A stretch of 46,662 nucleotides of DNA. It comes from an uncultured SAR116 cluster alpha proteobacterium (GTDB taxonomy: Bacteria > Pseudomonadota > Alphaproteobacteria > Puniceispirillales > Puniceispirillaceae). Each line of letters starts with the position of its first letter. Positions within the stretch are counted from its first letter, which is position 1. Below, in pieces: positions 5,659 through 16,000 of the stretch. The DNA is taken from assembly GCA_902596655.1 (NCBI GenBank), contig CACJUX010000016.1, forward strand, positions 1 through 46,662, given 5' to 3'. Made by a program: the position numbers and the translations under genes. The notes under the pieces are model-generated. The model had not been told where the DNA came from, made no database searches, and saw only the letters and a program-made list of their open reading frames with translations.

Positions 5659-7272
5659 CTAGCTTGGCGACATCTGCGCACGTAGGCGTTTCTTGTCGAT
5701 CTTACCAACGCTTGTTCTGGCGAGCTCCGCCACGATGTCGATCCGTTCCGGCAGCGCCCATTTCGACAGCGCGCCCGCGGCAATTTCAGTCTCGAGGGCG
5801 GCGGTGATATGTGCTGGCAAGCGCTCTGTATCGGTGCCCTCCACTGGCACCACCAGCAACCGCGGCCGTTCACCCCATTTCGGGTGGGAAATGCCAATAG
5901 CCGCGACCTCAGCGACACCATCAACGGCGGAAGCAATACTCTCCAGCGTCAGCGAGGAAATCCACTCACCACCAGATTTGATCAAATCCTTCAATCGGTC
6001 GGTAATTATCAGCGAGCCATCCGCCTCAATCCGGCCAACGTCGCCGGTGTGCATGTAACCTCCACGCCAAAGAGCAGCAGTGGCGTCGGCATTTTTCAAG
6101 TAAGCCTCATTAAGCCAGGGGGCGCGCGCCACAATTTCGCCGGTGGAAACACCATCGCGCGGCACATCCCGCATCTTGGTATCAACAACGCGCAGCTCGA
6201 CCATCGCCGCTGGCCGCCCTGCTTTGAGCCGTGCCGTGACATCGGATTCATCTGCTGGATCAAGATGCACCGTTGTAAGCAAAGGACAGGTCTCAGAAAG
6301 GCCATAGGCGGAAAACACATTGATACCCCTCGCCAGCGCTGCCTCGGCTAGACCGCGGGGCAATGCCGAACCGCCGATCACAACCTTCCATTTGGCAAGA
6401 TCTACCTCACCCGCCGCACCACAGGTCAGCAGCATATGCAGAATGGTCGGCACGCAATGCGAAAAAGTGACACCATGTCGGTCGATAAGACGGACAAGAT
6501 TGTCAGGCTGATAGCGCCCAGGATAGATCTGCTTGAGCCCAAGCGTTGTCGCCGCATACGGAAAGCCCCAGCCATGGACATGGAACATTGGCGTAATTGG
6601 CATATAGACGTCATGGGTGTGAAAGCGATTGCTCGCCGCCATCGGCCCGAATGTCGATAGGATGCCCATCGTATGCATTACCAGCTGGCGATGCGAATAG
6701 GTAACGCCTTTCGGATCACCGGTGGTCCCGGTGGTGTAGAAGCAGGTAGCGCGGAGATTTTCATCAAAATCGGGAAAGTCGAATGCCAGCGGTGCCGCTG
6801 CCATCATCGAATCGACAATGCCGTCAATGGCAAGCGCACCGATCGGCACCTCACCGGTGGGCGCATCGCGCATTACAAAAAGCCGCACTGGACGCTTAGC
6901 CATAGCCATGGCCTCTTCCAGAAGCGGCAGAAAATCTACTTGCACCAGAATGACATCATCCTCAGCGTGGTCGATCGTATAGGCGATCTGGGCTGGTGAC
7001 AGGCGTATATTGATCGTATGCAGTACCGCGCCCATCATCGGCACGGCAAAGAAACATTCCAGATAACGGTGCGTATCCCAATCCATCACACCGACAACAT
7101 CCCCCTGGCGGACACCGACATGGGAGAGTGCGCTCGCTAATCGGTGCAACCTGCAGACAAAGTCGCGATAGGTGAACTGGCCGATGCCATCACTGATGAT
7201 TTGCTGATCCGGCACCGTTTGCAACGGCGCTGCCAGCAGGGTTTTTATCAGAAGTGGAAAATCAGCGTTCAT
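5659..7272 (-). CDS. AMP-dependent acyl-CoA synthetase (AlkK-like fatty-acid:CoA ligase)
   Basis: The 537-aa protein is full length for the ANL superfamily. It has the P-loop signature YTTGTTGDPKGV (about 179-190), a SAYGLSETCPLL adenylate motif, HTGDVGRIEADG, and the hinge and C-terminal-domain sequence TDRLKDLIKSGGEWISS. The late lysine in SVGKIDKKRLR is the expected A10 catalytic Lys. The pattern WGFPYAATTLGLKQI fits the medium/long-chain AlkK-type branch. It would activate a carboxylic acid with ATP to an acyl-CoA in the cytoplasm, probably feeding beta-oxidation. The substrate cannot be read from sequence. It stands alone, with a 115-bp gap to mnmA upstream. Confidence 0.9.
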   Translation of the reverse strand: MNADFPLLIKTLLAAPLQTVPDQQIISDGIGQFTYRDFVCRLHRLASALSHVGVRQGDVVGVMDWDTHRYLECFFAVPMMGAVLHTINIRLSPAQIAYTIDHAEDDVILVQVDFLPLLEEAMAMAKRPVRLFVMRDAPTGEVPIGALAIDGIVDSMMAAAPLAFDFPDFDENLRATCFYTTGTTGDPKGVTYSHRQLVMHTMGILSTFGPMAASNRFHTHDVYMPITPMFHVHGWGFPYAATTLGLKQIYPGRYQPDNLVRLIDRHGVTFSHCVPTILHMLLTCGAAGEVDLAKWKVVIGGSALPRGLAEAALARGINVFSAYGLSETCPLLTTVHLDPADESDVTARLKAGRPAAMVELRVVDTKMRDVPRDGVSTGEIVARAPWLNEAYLKNADATAALWRGGYMHTGDVGRIEADGSLIITDRLKDLIKSGGEWISSLTLESIASAVDGVAEVAAIGISHPKWGERPRLLVVPVEGTDTERLPAHITAALETEIAAGALSKWALPERIDIVAELARTSVGKIDKKRLRAQMSPS

Positions 7273-7386
7273 ACCGCACCGGTAGCTTTTGTCTCTACCC
7301 TAAAAAACCTAACAGCAGCCTCAACCATTGCAAGCCGTTTCATCGGCAGCTGAAATCGGCAACCAGCATTGTTGACAGCGTGTAGA

Positions 7387-8589
7387 TTAGCCGGCAAGCG
7401 CCGCAAGCGGTGCGGCAGTAATCCAGCCCCCACCGAGCAGATGTTGGCTGTCATTGGCGTCATAGATCGCTGCTGCCTGCCCCGCAGCTATGCCAAATTG
7501 CGGCTCCTGAAGCCGGATGACAGCACCCTCGTTATCAAGGGATTCGATGATGGCCGGCATCGCCGGTGCTGTGTTGCGAAGCCGCGCTAAGACTGCACAC
7601 CCTGGCATGGGTGCCCAATCGCGCGCCATCCAACTGGTATCGCCAAGATGCACGTGTACACAGGCAAGTGCATTTTGCGGACCGACAATGACCTTATGAG
7701 TTTTGGGATCTATGCCGACAACATAGAGCGGACCATCAGCCTCGTCGGCATCCTTGCGACCGCCAATGCCAAGGCCACGGCGCTGGCCGATGGTATAGTC
7801 AATAATGCCATTATGCCGACCAAGCACGGTGCCATCAAGATGCACGATGTCTCCAGCCTCGACCGCGCCAGGACGCAAACGCCTAACGACATCGGCATAA
7901 CGGCCATTAGGTACGAAACAAATATCCTGACTGTCTAGCTTGTCAGCCACGCTGAGGCCATGCCGGTGGGCAAGATCACGGGTTTCCTCTTTGCTTAACC
8001 CGCCAAGGGGAAAGCGTAGATAGTCGAGTTGATCCGCCGTTGTTGCGAAAAGGAAATAGGACTGGTCCTTACTGGCGTCAACACCGCGATGGAGAACCGG
8101 GCCGGTAGCGGTATCGAAACGCTGCACATAGTGACCGGTGGCAAGACAATCCGCGCCCAATTCACGGGCGGTTGTCAACAAATCGGAAAATTTGACCGTC
8201 TGGTTACATCTGACACACGGAATGGGCGTCTCACCGCGCAGATAGCTGTCGGCAAAATCCTGCATTACCTGTTCGTGAAACCGACTTTCATAGTCAAGAA
8301 CATAATGTGGTATGCCAAGGCGCGCGGCCACTGTGCGGGCATCATGGATATCCACCCCTGCACAGCAGGTTCCTCCCGCCTGAGCGGCGATGCCATGATC
8401 ATATAGTTGCAGAGTGATGCCGATAACCTCATAGCCCTGCTGGTGCAGTAGAGCGGCCGTTACCGAACTGTCGACTCCACCAGACATGGCAACAACGACA
8501 CGTGTCTCAGCCTCCGTCTTTGCAAAGCCGAGCGAATTGCAGGCCCTTGGGGCAAACGTTATCGGTTGTGATGTCGGTGTCGACACCAT
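7387..8589 (-). CDS. mnmA: tRNA 2-thiouridylase MnmA
   Basis: MnmA installs the 2-thio group of U34 in Lys, Glu and Gln tRNAs, using ATP and a persulfide. Visible are the PP-loop SGGVDSS (36-42), the catalytic cysteine in PIPCVRCNQ (Cys125) and the second cysteine in DSQDICFV (Cys224), plus TGHY and [11 protein letters not shown]. At 400 aa it is slightly longer than usual because of about 30 residues ahead of the PP-loop strand. No internal ATG offers a shorter start without losing the PP-loop. It starts 12 bp after the ferredoxin stop and is the last gene of the cysE > desulfurase > ferredoxin > mnmA operon, so it probably receives its sulfur from the desulfurase encoded here. Confidence 0.96.
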   Translation of the reverse strand: MVSTPTSQPITFAPRACNSLGFAKTEAETRVVVAMSGGVDSSVTAALLHQQGYEVIGITLQLYDHGIAAQAGGTCCAGVDIHDARTVAARLGIPHYVLDYESRFHEQVMQDFADSYLRGETPIPCVRCNQTVKFSDLLTTARELGADCLATGHYVQRFDTATGPVLHRGVDASKDQSYFLFATTADQLDYLRFPLGGLSKEETRDLAHRHGLSVADKLDSQDICFVPNGRYADVVRRLRPGAVEAGDIVHLDGTVLGRHNGIIDYTIGQRRGLGIGGRKDADEADGPLYVVGIDPKTHKVIVGPQNALACVHVHLGDTSWMARDWAPMPGCAVLARLRNTAPAMPAIIESLDNEGAVIRLQEPQFGIAAGQAAAIYDANDSQHLLGGGWITAAPLAALAG

Positions 8590-8601
8590 GAATCCGGTTC
8601 C

Positions 8602-8916
8602 TCACATATCCTCAGGTACAGTCAGACGCAACCCATCAAGCTCATCGGACATTTCGATCTGGCATCCAAGACGCGAGGTCTCGGTAAGGCCAAAGGCTAG
8701 ATCCAGCATATCCTCCTCATCCTCATTCGGGCCACCGGTTTTGGCAAACCAATCCGGGTCGACAATGACATGGCAGGTTGCACAGGACAGGCACCCACCG
8801 CAGGTACCCTCAATCCCCAAATTGGCATCACGGCCAGCTTCCATGACCGTCACACCATCGTCGACGCTCACATCATGCTGCTTACCATCCGGCGTGGTAA
8901 AAATAATTGTTGGCAT
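8602..8916 (-). CDS. fdx: Adrenodoxin-type 2Fe-2S ferredoxin
   Basis: The 104-aa ferredoxin has the binding pattern C-x5-C-x2-C in GTCGGCLSCATCHV (Cys39, Cys45, Cys48) and a fourth ligand in SRLGCQIEMS (about Cys84). Cys42 is an extra cysteine within the motif. The ESR-like acidic patch (PNEDEEDML) typical of ISC-type electron donors is present. It probably supplies electrons for Fe-S cluster assembly or for sulfur transfer, since it sits between a cysteine desulfurase and MnmA. It could equally serve a P450 or hydroxylase, but none is nearby. Confidence 0.93.
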   Translation of the reverse strand: MPTIIFTTPDGKQHDVSVDDGVTVMEAGRDANLGIEGTCGGCLSCATCHVIVDPDWFAKTGGPNEDEEDMLDLAFGLTETSRLGCQIEMSDELDGLRLTVPEDM

Positions 8917-9006
8917 GGTCTAGTCACTCCATTGAACGACGCCCGTGAAAAGGCGCTGATGCCCCATCTAAAATCACTGGTAAGACGTAAGGTTCCGGTG
9001 ATGCTT

Positions 9007-10101
9007 TTACAACCCAGCCAGCACTTGCGCAAGCCTTTCAAAATCCTCCTTTCGGGTTTGCCATCCACCAGAAATGCGTATCGCCTGTGCCGCCTTTTCA
9101 CCAGCACCCATCGCGGTCAAAACATGGCTGGCTGTCAACTTGCCCGAGGAACAGGCTGAACCCGCGCTGACTGCAACACCGGCAATATCAAGGGCCATGA
9201 CCAGGGTCTCTGAGGATTTTCCACCAAAAGCTAGACAGGAGGTGTTACCAAGACGGGGCGCGGCAGCCCCAAACAGAGCAACATCCGGGCGTAGCGCACC
9301 AATCTCAGCCTCAAAGGCATCGCGCCAGCCCGCCATATCACAAAAATGCGCAACATCACTAAGGGCAGCATTGGCTGCCGCACCAAAGCCGGTGATGCCC
9401 AGAACATTTTCTGTTCCGGACCGCCGACCCTGCTCCTGACCACCGCCGCGCAGCAGACTTGTCAGACGCATTCCCGGGCGGACAGCGAGCGCCCCGACAC
9501 CTGTCGGACCGCCAATTTTATGTGCGGAAAAGCTGGCAAAATCAAGTCCAAGCGTCGGCATATCAAGATGTGTTTTTCCCAGAAGTTGCACCATGTCGCT
9601 ATGCGTCGCCAGTCCGGCGTTGCGGGCGACTTCAATAATCCCGGCAAGCGGCTGGATCACGCCAGTTTCGTTGTTCGCAGCCATCACTGACACAATTGTC
9701 TTATCCCGCTGATCCGCCGGAAGCGCTACAACCATCTGTTTGAGGGCTGCAAGATCAACTAGGCCATCATTTGTCACCGGCAGCAGGCTAGCTTGCGGGG
9801 CGGCCCGCAGAACGGAATCATGCTCGATCGCGCTAGTGATCACATGCGAAAAGCTGGACAGCGCCAAATTATTCGCCTCGGTACCGCCACTGGTAAAGAC
9901 CACATCCTGCGCGCGGCATCCGATCAAAAGGCCAAGAGACTGACGCGCATTCTCAACAAGCAGCCGCGCCCGACGGCCAAACCCATGCACCGAGGAGGGG
10001 TTGGCGGGCGGTCCCATCGCCTGATGGATTGCGGCAACAGCCTCGGCGCGCAACGGTGCGGTGGCGTTATTGTCCAAATATATAGGTTCAGCGACTGGCA
10101 T
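9007..10101 (-). CDS. Cysteine desulfurase (NifS/IscS family)
   Basis: This PLP enzyme converts cysteine to alanine and leaves a persulfide on its active-site cysteine. Visible are the N-terminal YLDNNATAPL, the HSDMVQ Asp region, the PLP lysine in SFSAHKIGG (Lys199, counted from the upstream GTG), and the catalytic cysteine in SAGSACSSG (Cys321). The ATG at 10101 is preferred; an in-frame GTG four codons earlier (10113) is possible, and neither has a strong ribosome-binding site. At about 364 aa it is a little shorter than IscS. It follows cysE and precedes the ferredoxin, so it probably works on cysteine made through CysE and passes sulfur to Fe-S assembly and MnmA. No IscU or SUF genes are in the window. 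Confidence 0.93.
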   Translation of the reverse strand: MPVAEPIYLDNNATAPLRAEAVAAIHQAMGPPANPSSVHGFGRRARLLVENARQSLGLLIGCRAQDVVFTSGGTEANNLALSSFSHVITSAIEHDSVLRAAPQASLLPVTNDGLVDLAALKQMVVALPADQRDKTIVSVMAANNETGVIQPLAGIIEVARNAGLATHSDMVQLLGKTHLDMPTLGLDFASFSAHKIGGPTGVGALAVRPGMRLTSLLRGGGQEQGRRSGTENVLGITGFGAAANAALSDVAHFCDMAGWRDAFEAEIGALRPDVALFGAAAPRLGNTSCLAFGGKSSETLVMALDIAGVAVSAGSACSSGKLTASHVLTAMGAGEKAAQAIRISGGWQTRKEDFERLAQVLAGL

Positions 10102-10136
10102 TGAGACGACCACGCATCGAGTTGTGGAGGACGGAT

Positions 10137-10910
10137 TTAACTTTTGGTTGGCTTGCGGCCAGCATAGCCAGTGGCCGGATCATCATCACGCAATAGCTTT
10201 CCTGCATCATCATGCATCGCTGTCGGTGCCATCCGGTCTTCCATATCATTCAAGCGGGCTCGCAACGATTGTACCTCGTCAACGAGCGCAGAAATCGTGC
10301 GCTCACGTGGATCAATCTCTCCAGGATTGGCAACTGCATAGGCCTGAAACTTGTCGTCAGCTTTGCCAGGACCGGCCTTTACTGCCACCTGGCGCGCTGG
10401 CACTCCGACAACCGTCGCCCCTTCAGGAACATCTCTGGTCACAACAGAATTGCCGCCAACACGCGCCCAGGCATTGACAGTGATGTTGCCAAGCACTTGG
10501 GCACCAGAGCCGATAATCACGTTGTCACCAATTGTTGGATGGCGTTTAACAAACCGCTGCGAGCTCGCATCAACAGCGGGCAAGACGCCGCCAAGCGTTA
10601 CCCCCTGATACAGAGTTACATCGCGACCAATGACTGACGTTTCACCGATAACAACACCGGCTCCATGATCTACAAAAAAACCACAGCCAATTGTAGCGCC
10701 GGGATGAATTTCGATATTTGTGACCAAGCGAGCAAACTGCATGATAAAGCGAGAAATGAATTTAAATCCAGCACGCCAGAGCGGATTGGCCAGGCGATAG
10801 GCGAGCATAACCTGGAAACTGGGATAGAGAAACACTGCCGCAAGTCTTGAACTGGCTGCAGGGTCTCGATCCATGATGGCGTTAAGATCTCGGCTCAGCC
10901 TGGCAAACAT
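10137..10910 (-). CDS. cysE: Serine O-acetyltransferase CysE
   Basis: CysE makes O-acetylserine from serine and acetyl-CoA, the committed step of cysteine synthesis. The 257-aa protein has an N-terminal helical part (MFARLSRDLNAIMDRDPAAS) and a left-handed beta-helix of hexapeptide repeats with the hallmark IEIHPGATIGCGFFVDHGAG and VVIGETSVIG runs, ending in VPEGATVVGVPAR. The C-terminal tail includes a predicted coiled coil (about ALVDEVQSLRARLNDMED) and a basic end. This short-type enzyme begins the sulfur operon, with the desulfurase start about 36 bp downstream. Its promoter must lie in the 152-bp divergent gap to the hydrolase gene. Confidence 0.93.
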   Translation of the reverse strand: MFARLSRDLNAIMDRDPAASSRLAAVFLYPSFQVMLAYRLANPLWRAGFKFISRFIMQFARLVTNIEIHPGATIGCGFFVDHGAGVVIGETSVIGRDVTLYQGVTLGGVLPAVDASSQRFVKRHPTIGDNVIIGSGAQVLGNITVNAWARVGGNSVVTRDVPEGATVVGVPARQVAVKAGPGKADDKFQAYAVANPGEIDPRERTISALVDEVQSLRARLNDMEDRMAPTAMHDDAGKLLRDDDPATGYAGRKPTKS

Positions 10911-11062
10911 CTACTTTTGCTTCCGTAAAGGTTTTCATTCATCTTTAGCATACTAACCATAACCATACGCTAATAAATAATGAGTGCCAAAGCTGGCTTG
11001 GCGACGCCTCATTATTGGGATATAAGCCCTTATCATAATATCACAAGACGATCGGAAAAAAC
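10911..11062. promoter_or_regulatory. Divergent promoter region between cysE and the hydrolase
   Basis: This 152-bp region must hold both promoters. AT-rich stretches (CTAATAAATAATGAG about 10970; GGGATATAAGCCC and TTATCATAATATC about 11018-11042) are candidate -10 boxes, but no consensus pair stands out. No riboswitch or CymR/CysB-like site was recognised. Confidence 0.3.
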
Positions 11063-11725
11063 ATGCCTGAGGTGATTATCAATGGCCCTGAGGGGCGGAT
11101 CGAATGTCGCTACATGCCTGCCGACGCGCCCGATGCGCCGACTGCGTTGATCCTGCATCCCGAGCCCGACAAGGGTGGCACCATGAACAATCGCGTTACC
11201 TATTCGCTCTATACGCATTTTCAGGCTCGTGGCTTTTCTGTGATGCGTTTCAATTTCCGTGGTGTTGGCCGCAGCCAGGGTCAATATGACAATGGTGAGG
11301 GTGAGCTATCTGATGCAGCGACCGCGATGGATTGGCTGCAGGCGCAGAATCCAGCTTCAAGCCAATGCTGGATTGCCGGCTTTTCATTCGGTTCATGGGT
11401 CGGCATGCAGTTAATGATGCGCCGCCCCGAGATCAGAGGCTTCGTATCGGTGGCACCACCGGCGGCAACGCATGATTTCTCGTTTCTTGCCCCTTGCCCG
11501 GCATCCGGCCTGATCATCCATGGTGAAGAGGACAAGGTTGTACAACCTGATGCGGTGCACAAGCTCATTGAGCGCATTTCTATCCAAAAAGGCGTAAAAA
11601 TAAACGTTGACATGGTGCCAGGAGCCAACCATTTCTTCTCCGATCATCTTGATGAGTTGATAGCTCGCATTGCTGGCTATCTGGACACGGCACTCACCGC
11701 CCCAGATTTTGATCCGCTGGCGTGA
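11063..11725 (+). CDS. Alpha/beta hydrolase (COG2945-like)
   Basis: The 220-aa hydrolase has the nucleophile elbow GFSFGSW (Ser near residue 105), an Asp in IIHGEEDKVV and a His in PGANHFF, which is a complete catalytic triad. The oxyanion strand ILHPEPDKGGTMNN and the FNFRGVGRSQG loop match the COG2945 family of small soluble bacterial hydrolases (sometimes named after X-Pro dipeptidyl-peptidases). No signal peptide is present, so the enzyme is cytoplasmic. The natural substrate of this family is generally unknown. It precedes tyrS on the same strand, separated by 109 bp. Confidence 0.88.
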   Translation: MPEVIINGPEGRIECRYMPADAPDAPTALILHPEPDKGGTMNNRVTYSLYTHFQARGFSVMRFNFRGVGRSQGQYDNGEGELSDAATAMDWLQAQNPASSQCWIAGFSFGSWVGMQLMMRRPEIRGFVSVAPPAATHDFSFLAPCPASGLIIHGEEDKVVQPDAVHKLIERISIQKGVKINVDMVPGANHFFSDHLDELIARIAGYLDTALTAPDFDPLA

Positions 11726-11760
11726 CATTGTCGCGGTGAAAGACAAATTGATAATGCGTG

Positions 11761-11787
11761 GAGTAGAGCAAATCATTATCTCTACTC
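11761..11787 (+). repeat. 8-bp inverted repeat in tyrS leader
   Basis: GAGTAGAG (11761-11768) pairs perfectly with CTCTACTC (11780-11787) over an 11-nt loop, about 50 bp ahead of the tyrS start. There is no T-run. It might be an mRNA hairpin or an operator. A T-box is not expected in this lineage and its sequence is not seen. Confidence 0.4.
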
Positions 11788-11834
11788 ACTCAGCTAACAG
11801 CCCAAGTGGGCAGACGTAAAATCAGGCAATTATC

Positions 11835-13082
11835 ATGAACCATAAATCAGCCCTTATTCAACGATTCACCGAACGAGGCTACCTGCATCAGGCAACCAAC
11901 CTCGAGGGGTTGGACGAGATTGCCACACAACAGATTGTGCCGACCTATATCGGTTTCGACTGCACGGCAGACAGCCTGCATGTAGGCTCGCTGCTGCAGA
12001 TCATGATGCTGCGCATCACACAGAAATCCGGACACAAGCCGATCGTCCTAATGGGAGGCGGTACGACCAAGGTCGGTGATCCCTCGGGCAAAGATACGGC
12101 ACGCCCCGTTCTTTCGGATCTGGATATCGAGCACAATAAGCAAGGCATCAAGAAGGTTTTCGAAAAATATTTAACCTTTGGAGGTGGTCCAACCGACGCG
12201 GTTTTGGTCGACAATGCCGACTGGCTGGACGATCTTGCCTATGTGCGGTTTCTGCGCGATTACGGACCGCATTTCTCAATCAACCGGATGATGGCAATGG
12301 AGTCGGTCAAAATGCGACTTGACCGTGAACAGCCGCTGTCTTTTCTGGAATTCAACTACGCCATCTTGCAAGCCTATGATTTTCTAGAGCTGCGCCGACG
12401 CTATGGCTGTCTGTTGCAGCTTGGTGGTTCTGATCAATGGGGAAACATTGTCAGCGGAATAGACTTAACACGCCGGGTGGATGCGCAGGAAATCTTCGGT
12501 TTGACCTCGCCCTTGATCACCACCGCCTCTGGGGCAAAAATGGGCAAATCAGCAGATGGCGCGATCTGGCTGAATGCTGAAAAACTATCACCATTCCATT
12601 TCTGGCAGTTCTGGCGCAACACCGAGGATGCCGATGTCGGCCGCTTCCTTGCACTATTTACCGAGCTGCCAATAAATGAGGTAAACCGACTGAGCGCGCT
12701 GCAGGGAAAAAAAATTAATGAGGCGAAAATTATTTTGGCCAATGAGGCAACTATCCTGTGCCATGGTGCCGACGCCGCCCAAGAGGCGATGCAGACCGCA
12801 CAGCAGACCTTTGTCTTCGGCGGCGGTTTCTCTGATGGCCTGCCGCAGACGGAGGTCAGTGCAGATGAAGCCAACGGCATGGAGATTATCACCGCTCTCA
12901 ACAAGGTGGGATTTGCCACCTCGAACGGCGAGGCAAGACGACTCATCCGCGGGGGTGGTGCGCGGTTGAATGACGCCCAAATCAATGATGAGACAAAAAC
13001 CCTATCGCCTGATGATTTCATTGATGGAAAGGTTAAGATTTCAGCAGGCAAGAAACGGCATGCGCTACTGGTGCTTGCCTAA
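11835..13082 (+). CDS. tyrS: Tyrosyl-tRNA synthetase
   Basis: This class I synthetase charges tRNA-Tyr. The HIGH-type motif is HVGS (49-52) after FDCTADSL, and the KMSKS loop is KMGKS (234-238). The tyrosine-pocket motifs GGSDQWGN and YAILQAYDF are present. The C-terminal part (about 350-415) is an S4 RNA-binding domain ([14 protein letters not shown]). At 415 aa it is the normal length for the bacterial TyrRS. It converges with the DUF3971 gene, with only 4 bp between stops. Confidence 0.97.
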   Translation: MNHKSALIQRFTERGYLHQATNLEGLDEIATQQIVPTYIGFDCTADSLHVGSLLQIMMLRITQKSGHKPIVLMGGGTTKVGDPSGKDTARPVLSDLDIEHNKQGIKKVFEKYLTFGGGPTDAVLVDNADWLDDLAYVRFLRDYGPHFSINRMMAMESVKMRLDREQPLSFLEFNYAILQAYDFLELRRRYGCLLQLGGSDQWGNIVSGIDLTRRVDAQEIFGLTSPLITTASGAKMGKSADGAIWLNAEKLSPFHFWQFWRNTEDADVGRFLALFTELPINEVNRLSALQGKKINEAKIILANEATILCHGADAAQEAMQTAQQTFVFGGGFSDGLPQTEVSADEANGMEIITALNKVGFATSNGEARRLIRGGGARLNDAQINDETKTLSPDDFIDGKVKISAGKKRHALLVLA

Positions 13083-13086
13083 ACCA

Positions 13087-16000
13087 CTAGTTGGCTGCCG
13101 GTCCGTCTGCCTTGTCTTCAATGCCAAGTATCCTTGCGCCTTCTCGCTTCAGCCAATCGGGGCTGACGACGTCGCGCAGAATGCCTGGGATCAAAGACGC
13201 GCCATTTGTTTTTGTTTTTGGATCATCAATCGATCCTGTCATAGAAAATTGTGTGACAAATAGACCACCCTTTTCAACCCCAGTTAGAATATTGCCCAAA
13301 AGCGGAATGGCACCAATCACCTGATTAAGAAGATTGGCCGGAACAAGATTGCCGCTGACCTCGACGTTGCGCGACAAGGTATCGTAGCGACCGACCATCG
13401 ACAACGCGATATCGACACCACCTCCGCGCATTTTCCTGATATCGACGAGTGATCCGCGCTTGCGAAATTCAGCCTCACCCCACTCAAAGCGTGTGCCGTG
13501 ACCCTTGACGAGGCTGAGCAAACCAATCGGACCAAGGACCGAAAAGGCCCGCACCGCTTTTGGCGCCTCGACAACATTGAATTCTCGAATCTTTATCTGA
13601 GTGTCAAATTCAGAAAAATTGTCTGGTGTGTAAATATTGACGAGTTCGATACTGCCTGAGCGGATTGTATCGGTGACATTAAGACCGGCAAGCATTCTGC
13701 CGGCATTCGCGGAGGTCATTTCCAGCTTTGGCGGAGTGTTTTCACCATCAGAGAAAGATATGCTTGTCTCAGCCCCGCCAATGAGGCCGGTTCCGCGCAG
13801 AAATTCACCCGTGTCACCATAGATTACTGTCAGGTCCGCCTCCTCGATTAGCGGCCTGCTCTGGAACATGAGATCGCCATTTAGGACGGCCTTGCCACCC
13901 CCCGTGCTGTATTTGTTTCCAATCAGATGCCCGGCAAGCGTGAGTCCATCACCAATTACAAACTGGTTGGCTATCAGATCAAAACTGATTTTGCGGTCGG
14001 CACCGATGCCGCTATTGCGCCGCAGCGGTACAAGATCAATAATGCGAGCCGTCGCGCTGACCTTTACACCCTCGCCACTGTTCTCAATGATCACATCGCG
14101 TAGATCATTACCTGGCCATTTAATGCGTTCAAGAAGCGCGCCCTGCACCGAACCACCCGGCCCGAGCGCAACCTGACCCAAAACAGATAGGCTGCCAAGC
14201 GAAATATTGACATCCTGCAGTGAGTTAACGCGCCCATTGCGCATCAGAAAAGTCAAGCGGGCATGCCCATTTTCGGAGGGCAATTTTGCCCATGATATTT
14301 CTGGTAAATTGACCGAGGCGTTGCGCATTTGCGCAGCAAGATCAACACTAACCTCACTCAACGCCATATCACCTTTCATCGTGACACTGCCACCAACTTG
14401 CCCGCCAATATCAACGCCGGTAATGCCGGCAAGCATTTGCGCCATTGTTCTCGACGGGGCCGCCTTGCCAATGAAGCTCACATTATTATTGTCAGTGTCC
14501 GAGCGAAAGCTGAAATCACCGGCAATACCAGCGATCGTTGCTGTGCCAGAAATCTCGATCACATCCCTTGCAAAATTCGCCACAAGGTTGGCACTCTCAA
14601 TGGCCTTGCCAAAGGGCAAATTTTGAAATGAACCGTCGATGATCGTGGCATCTATGGCAAGCGAAATCGCTTCCCTGTCAATAATCTGCTGGATCGGAAA
14701 GGCAGCATTCAGCGAAAGCTCAACCTCGCCCTGAGGCTGCATAGCAGCTATCTCAAACACACCAACCCTGCCAAGACCAAATTCGCCACCAACGGCAATG
14801 GCAGTCGACAGGCTTCCCTTGAACGCCATTTTTACCTCTGCCTGCGGCACTGTCCCGGCCAGAGGTGAGTGAATGGTCACCCTGCCGTATTGCAGCGCTA
14901 GATCAGCAATATTGGCCTCATTAAGGACAATCGTCGCCATGTCAGTCTCGAGGCTGAGCCTGCCGTAGACATTAGTCATCGCAGGTGTCGCGCCAGTGAG
15001 TGTGATTTCAGCATTGGCCATCGCTAGACTGCCAGTCAACCTCTTGATTTGCGGTTCCACTCCATCAAAGGTTGCTGTGAGGTTGAGCGCAGCATCCTGA
15101 ATCAATCCGGATGGAATTTGATCTGCAACCCATTGCCGCGTCGCAGGCTGCAGCCATATTGGCCACAACGCATGAAACAAATCGCGCTGCATCTGTTTGC
15201 TGACCATCGACAATGACAGCGTCGCCGGTGTCCAGTCATCGGCAAGGTCCAGACTGCCGTCAAAATGCATCTCCGCACCGTTGGACAGCATCACATCAAA
15301 CTGCTCCAGAGCAAGCACATTGCTGGTGAGGCCGGCTTTCATCTCCACGGCATCAATGCCAACCGAACCATCATAGCCGGTAATCAACAGCGACCCATCA
15401 CCAAGGCCTAGTTCAACTCCGATGCTCTGCAACTGACCGCCGGCATCCAAGGAGAGATCCAAGTTACCGTCAGCAGTGCCAACAATTCGCTGATACTGAC
15501 CAGCGGCAAGATCAAGTCTGATCCCCTTGAAGGACGTGTCAAGTGCCATCCGAGACATGGCGAAACTGCCATCCGTAACATTGTAGCGGCCAAGGAACTC
15601 AAAGCTGACATCGGTTAGGGCACCACCCGAGACATGATCAAAAAGAGCTTTTTTAATATCCGGTGCGGCGGTGTCCGGCCAATCCTGATTCAGTTGGGCG
15701 AGCGACAGACGGTTGATGCCAAGCGACCCAGCGACAACTGGCTGATCAGAATGTAAGTCCAGAACATTACCAGAAAATGAGAAATGCCGATCATCTTCAA
15801 GTTTGATTTGTATCGATCCGATGGAAACAAGATTGGCTTCGCGCCGGTAAGATGCATCAAGCCACACCGAACGAAACCCTGCCTCTAGATTGGCGCCTAG
15901 CATTTGGATCGTGCCATCAACCGCACTGATTGCCAAATCCATGCGGGTAATTTCGCCGGCATCGACACCGGCACTGAGCGCGCCGCTGACAGTTCCAAAA

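Noticed and set aside
11761-11787. T-box leader before tyrS
   Set aside because: No T-box sequence and no terminator/antiterminator pair; the inverted repeat is too short.
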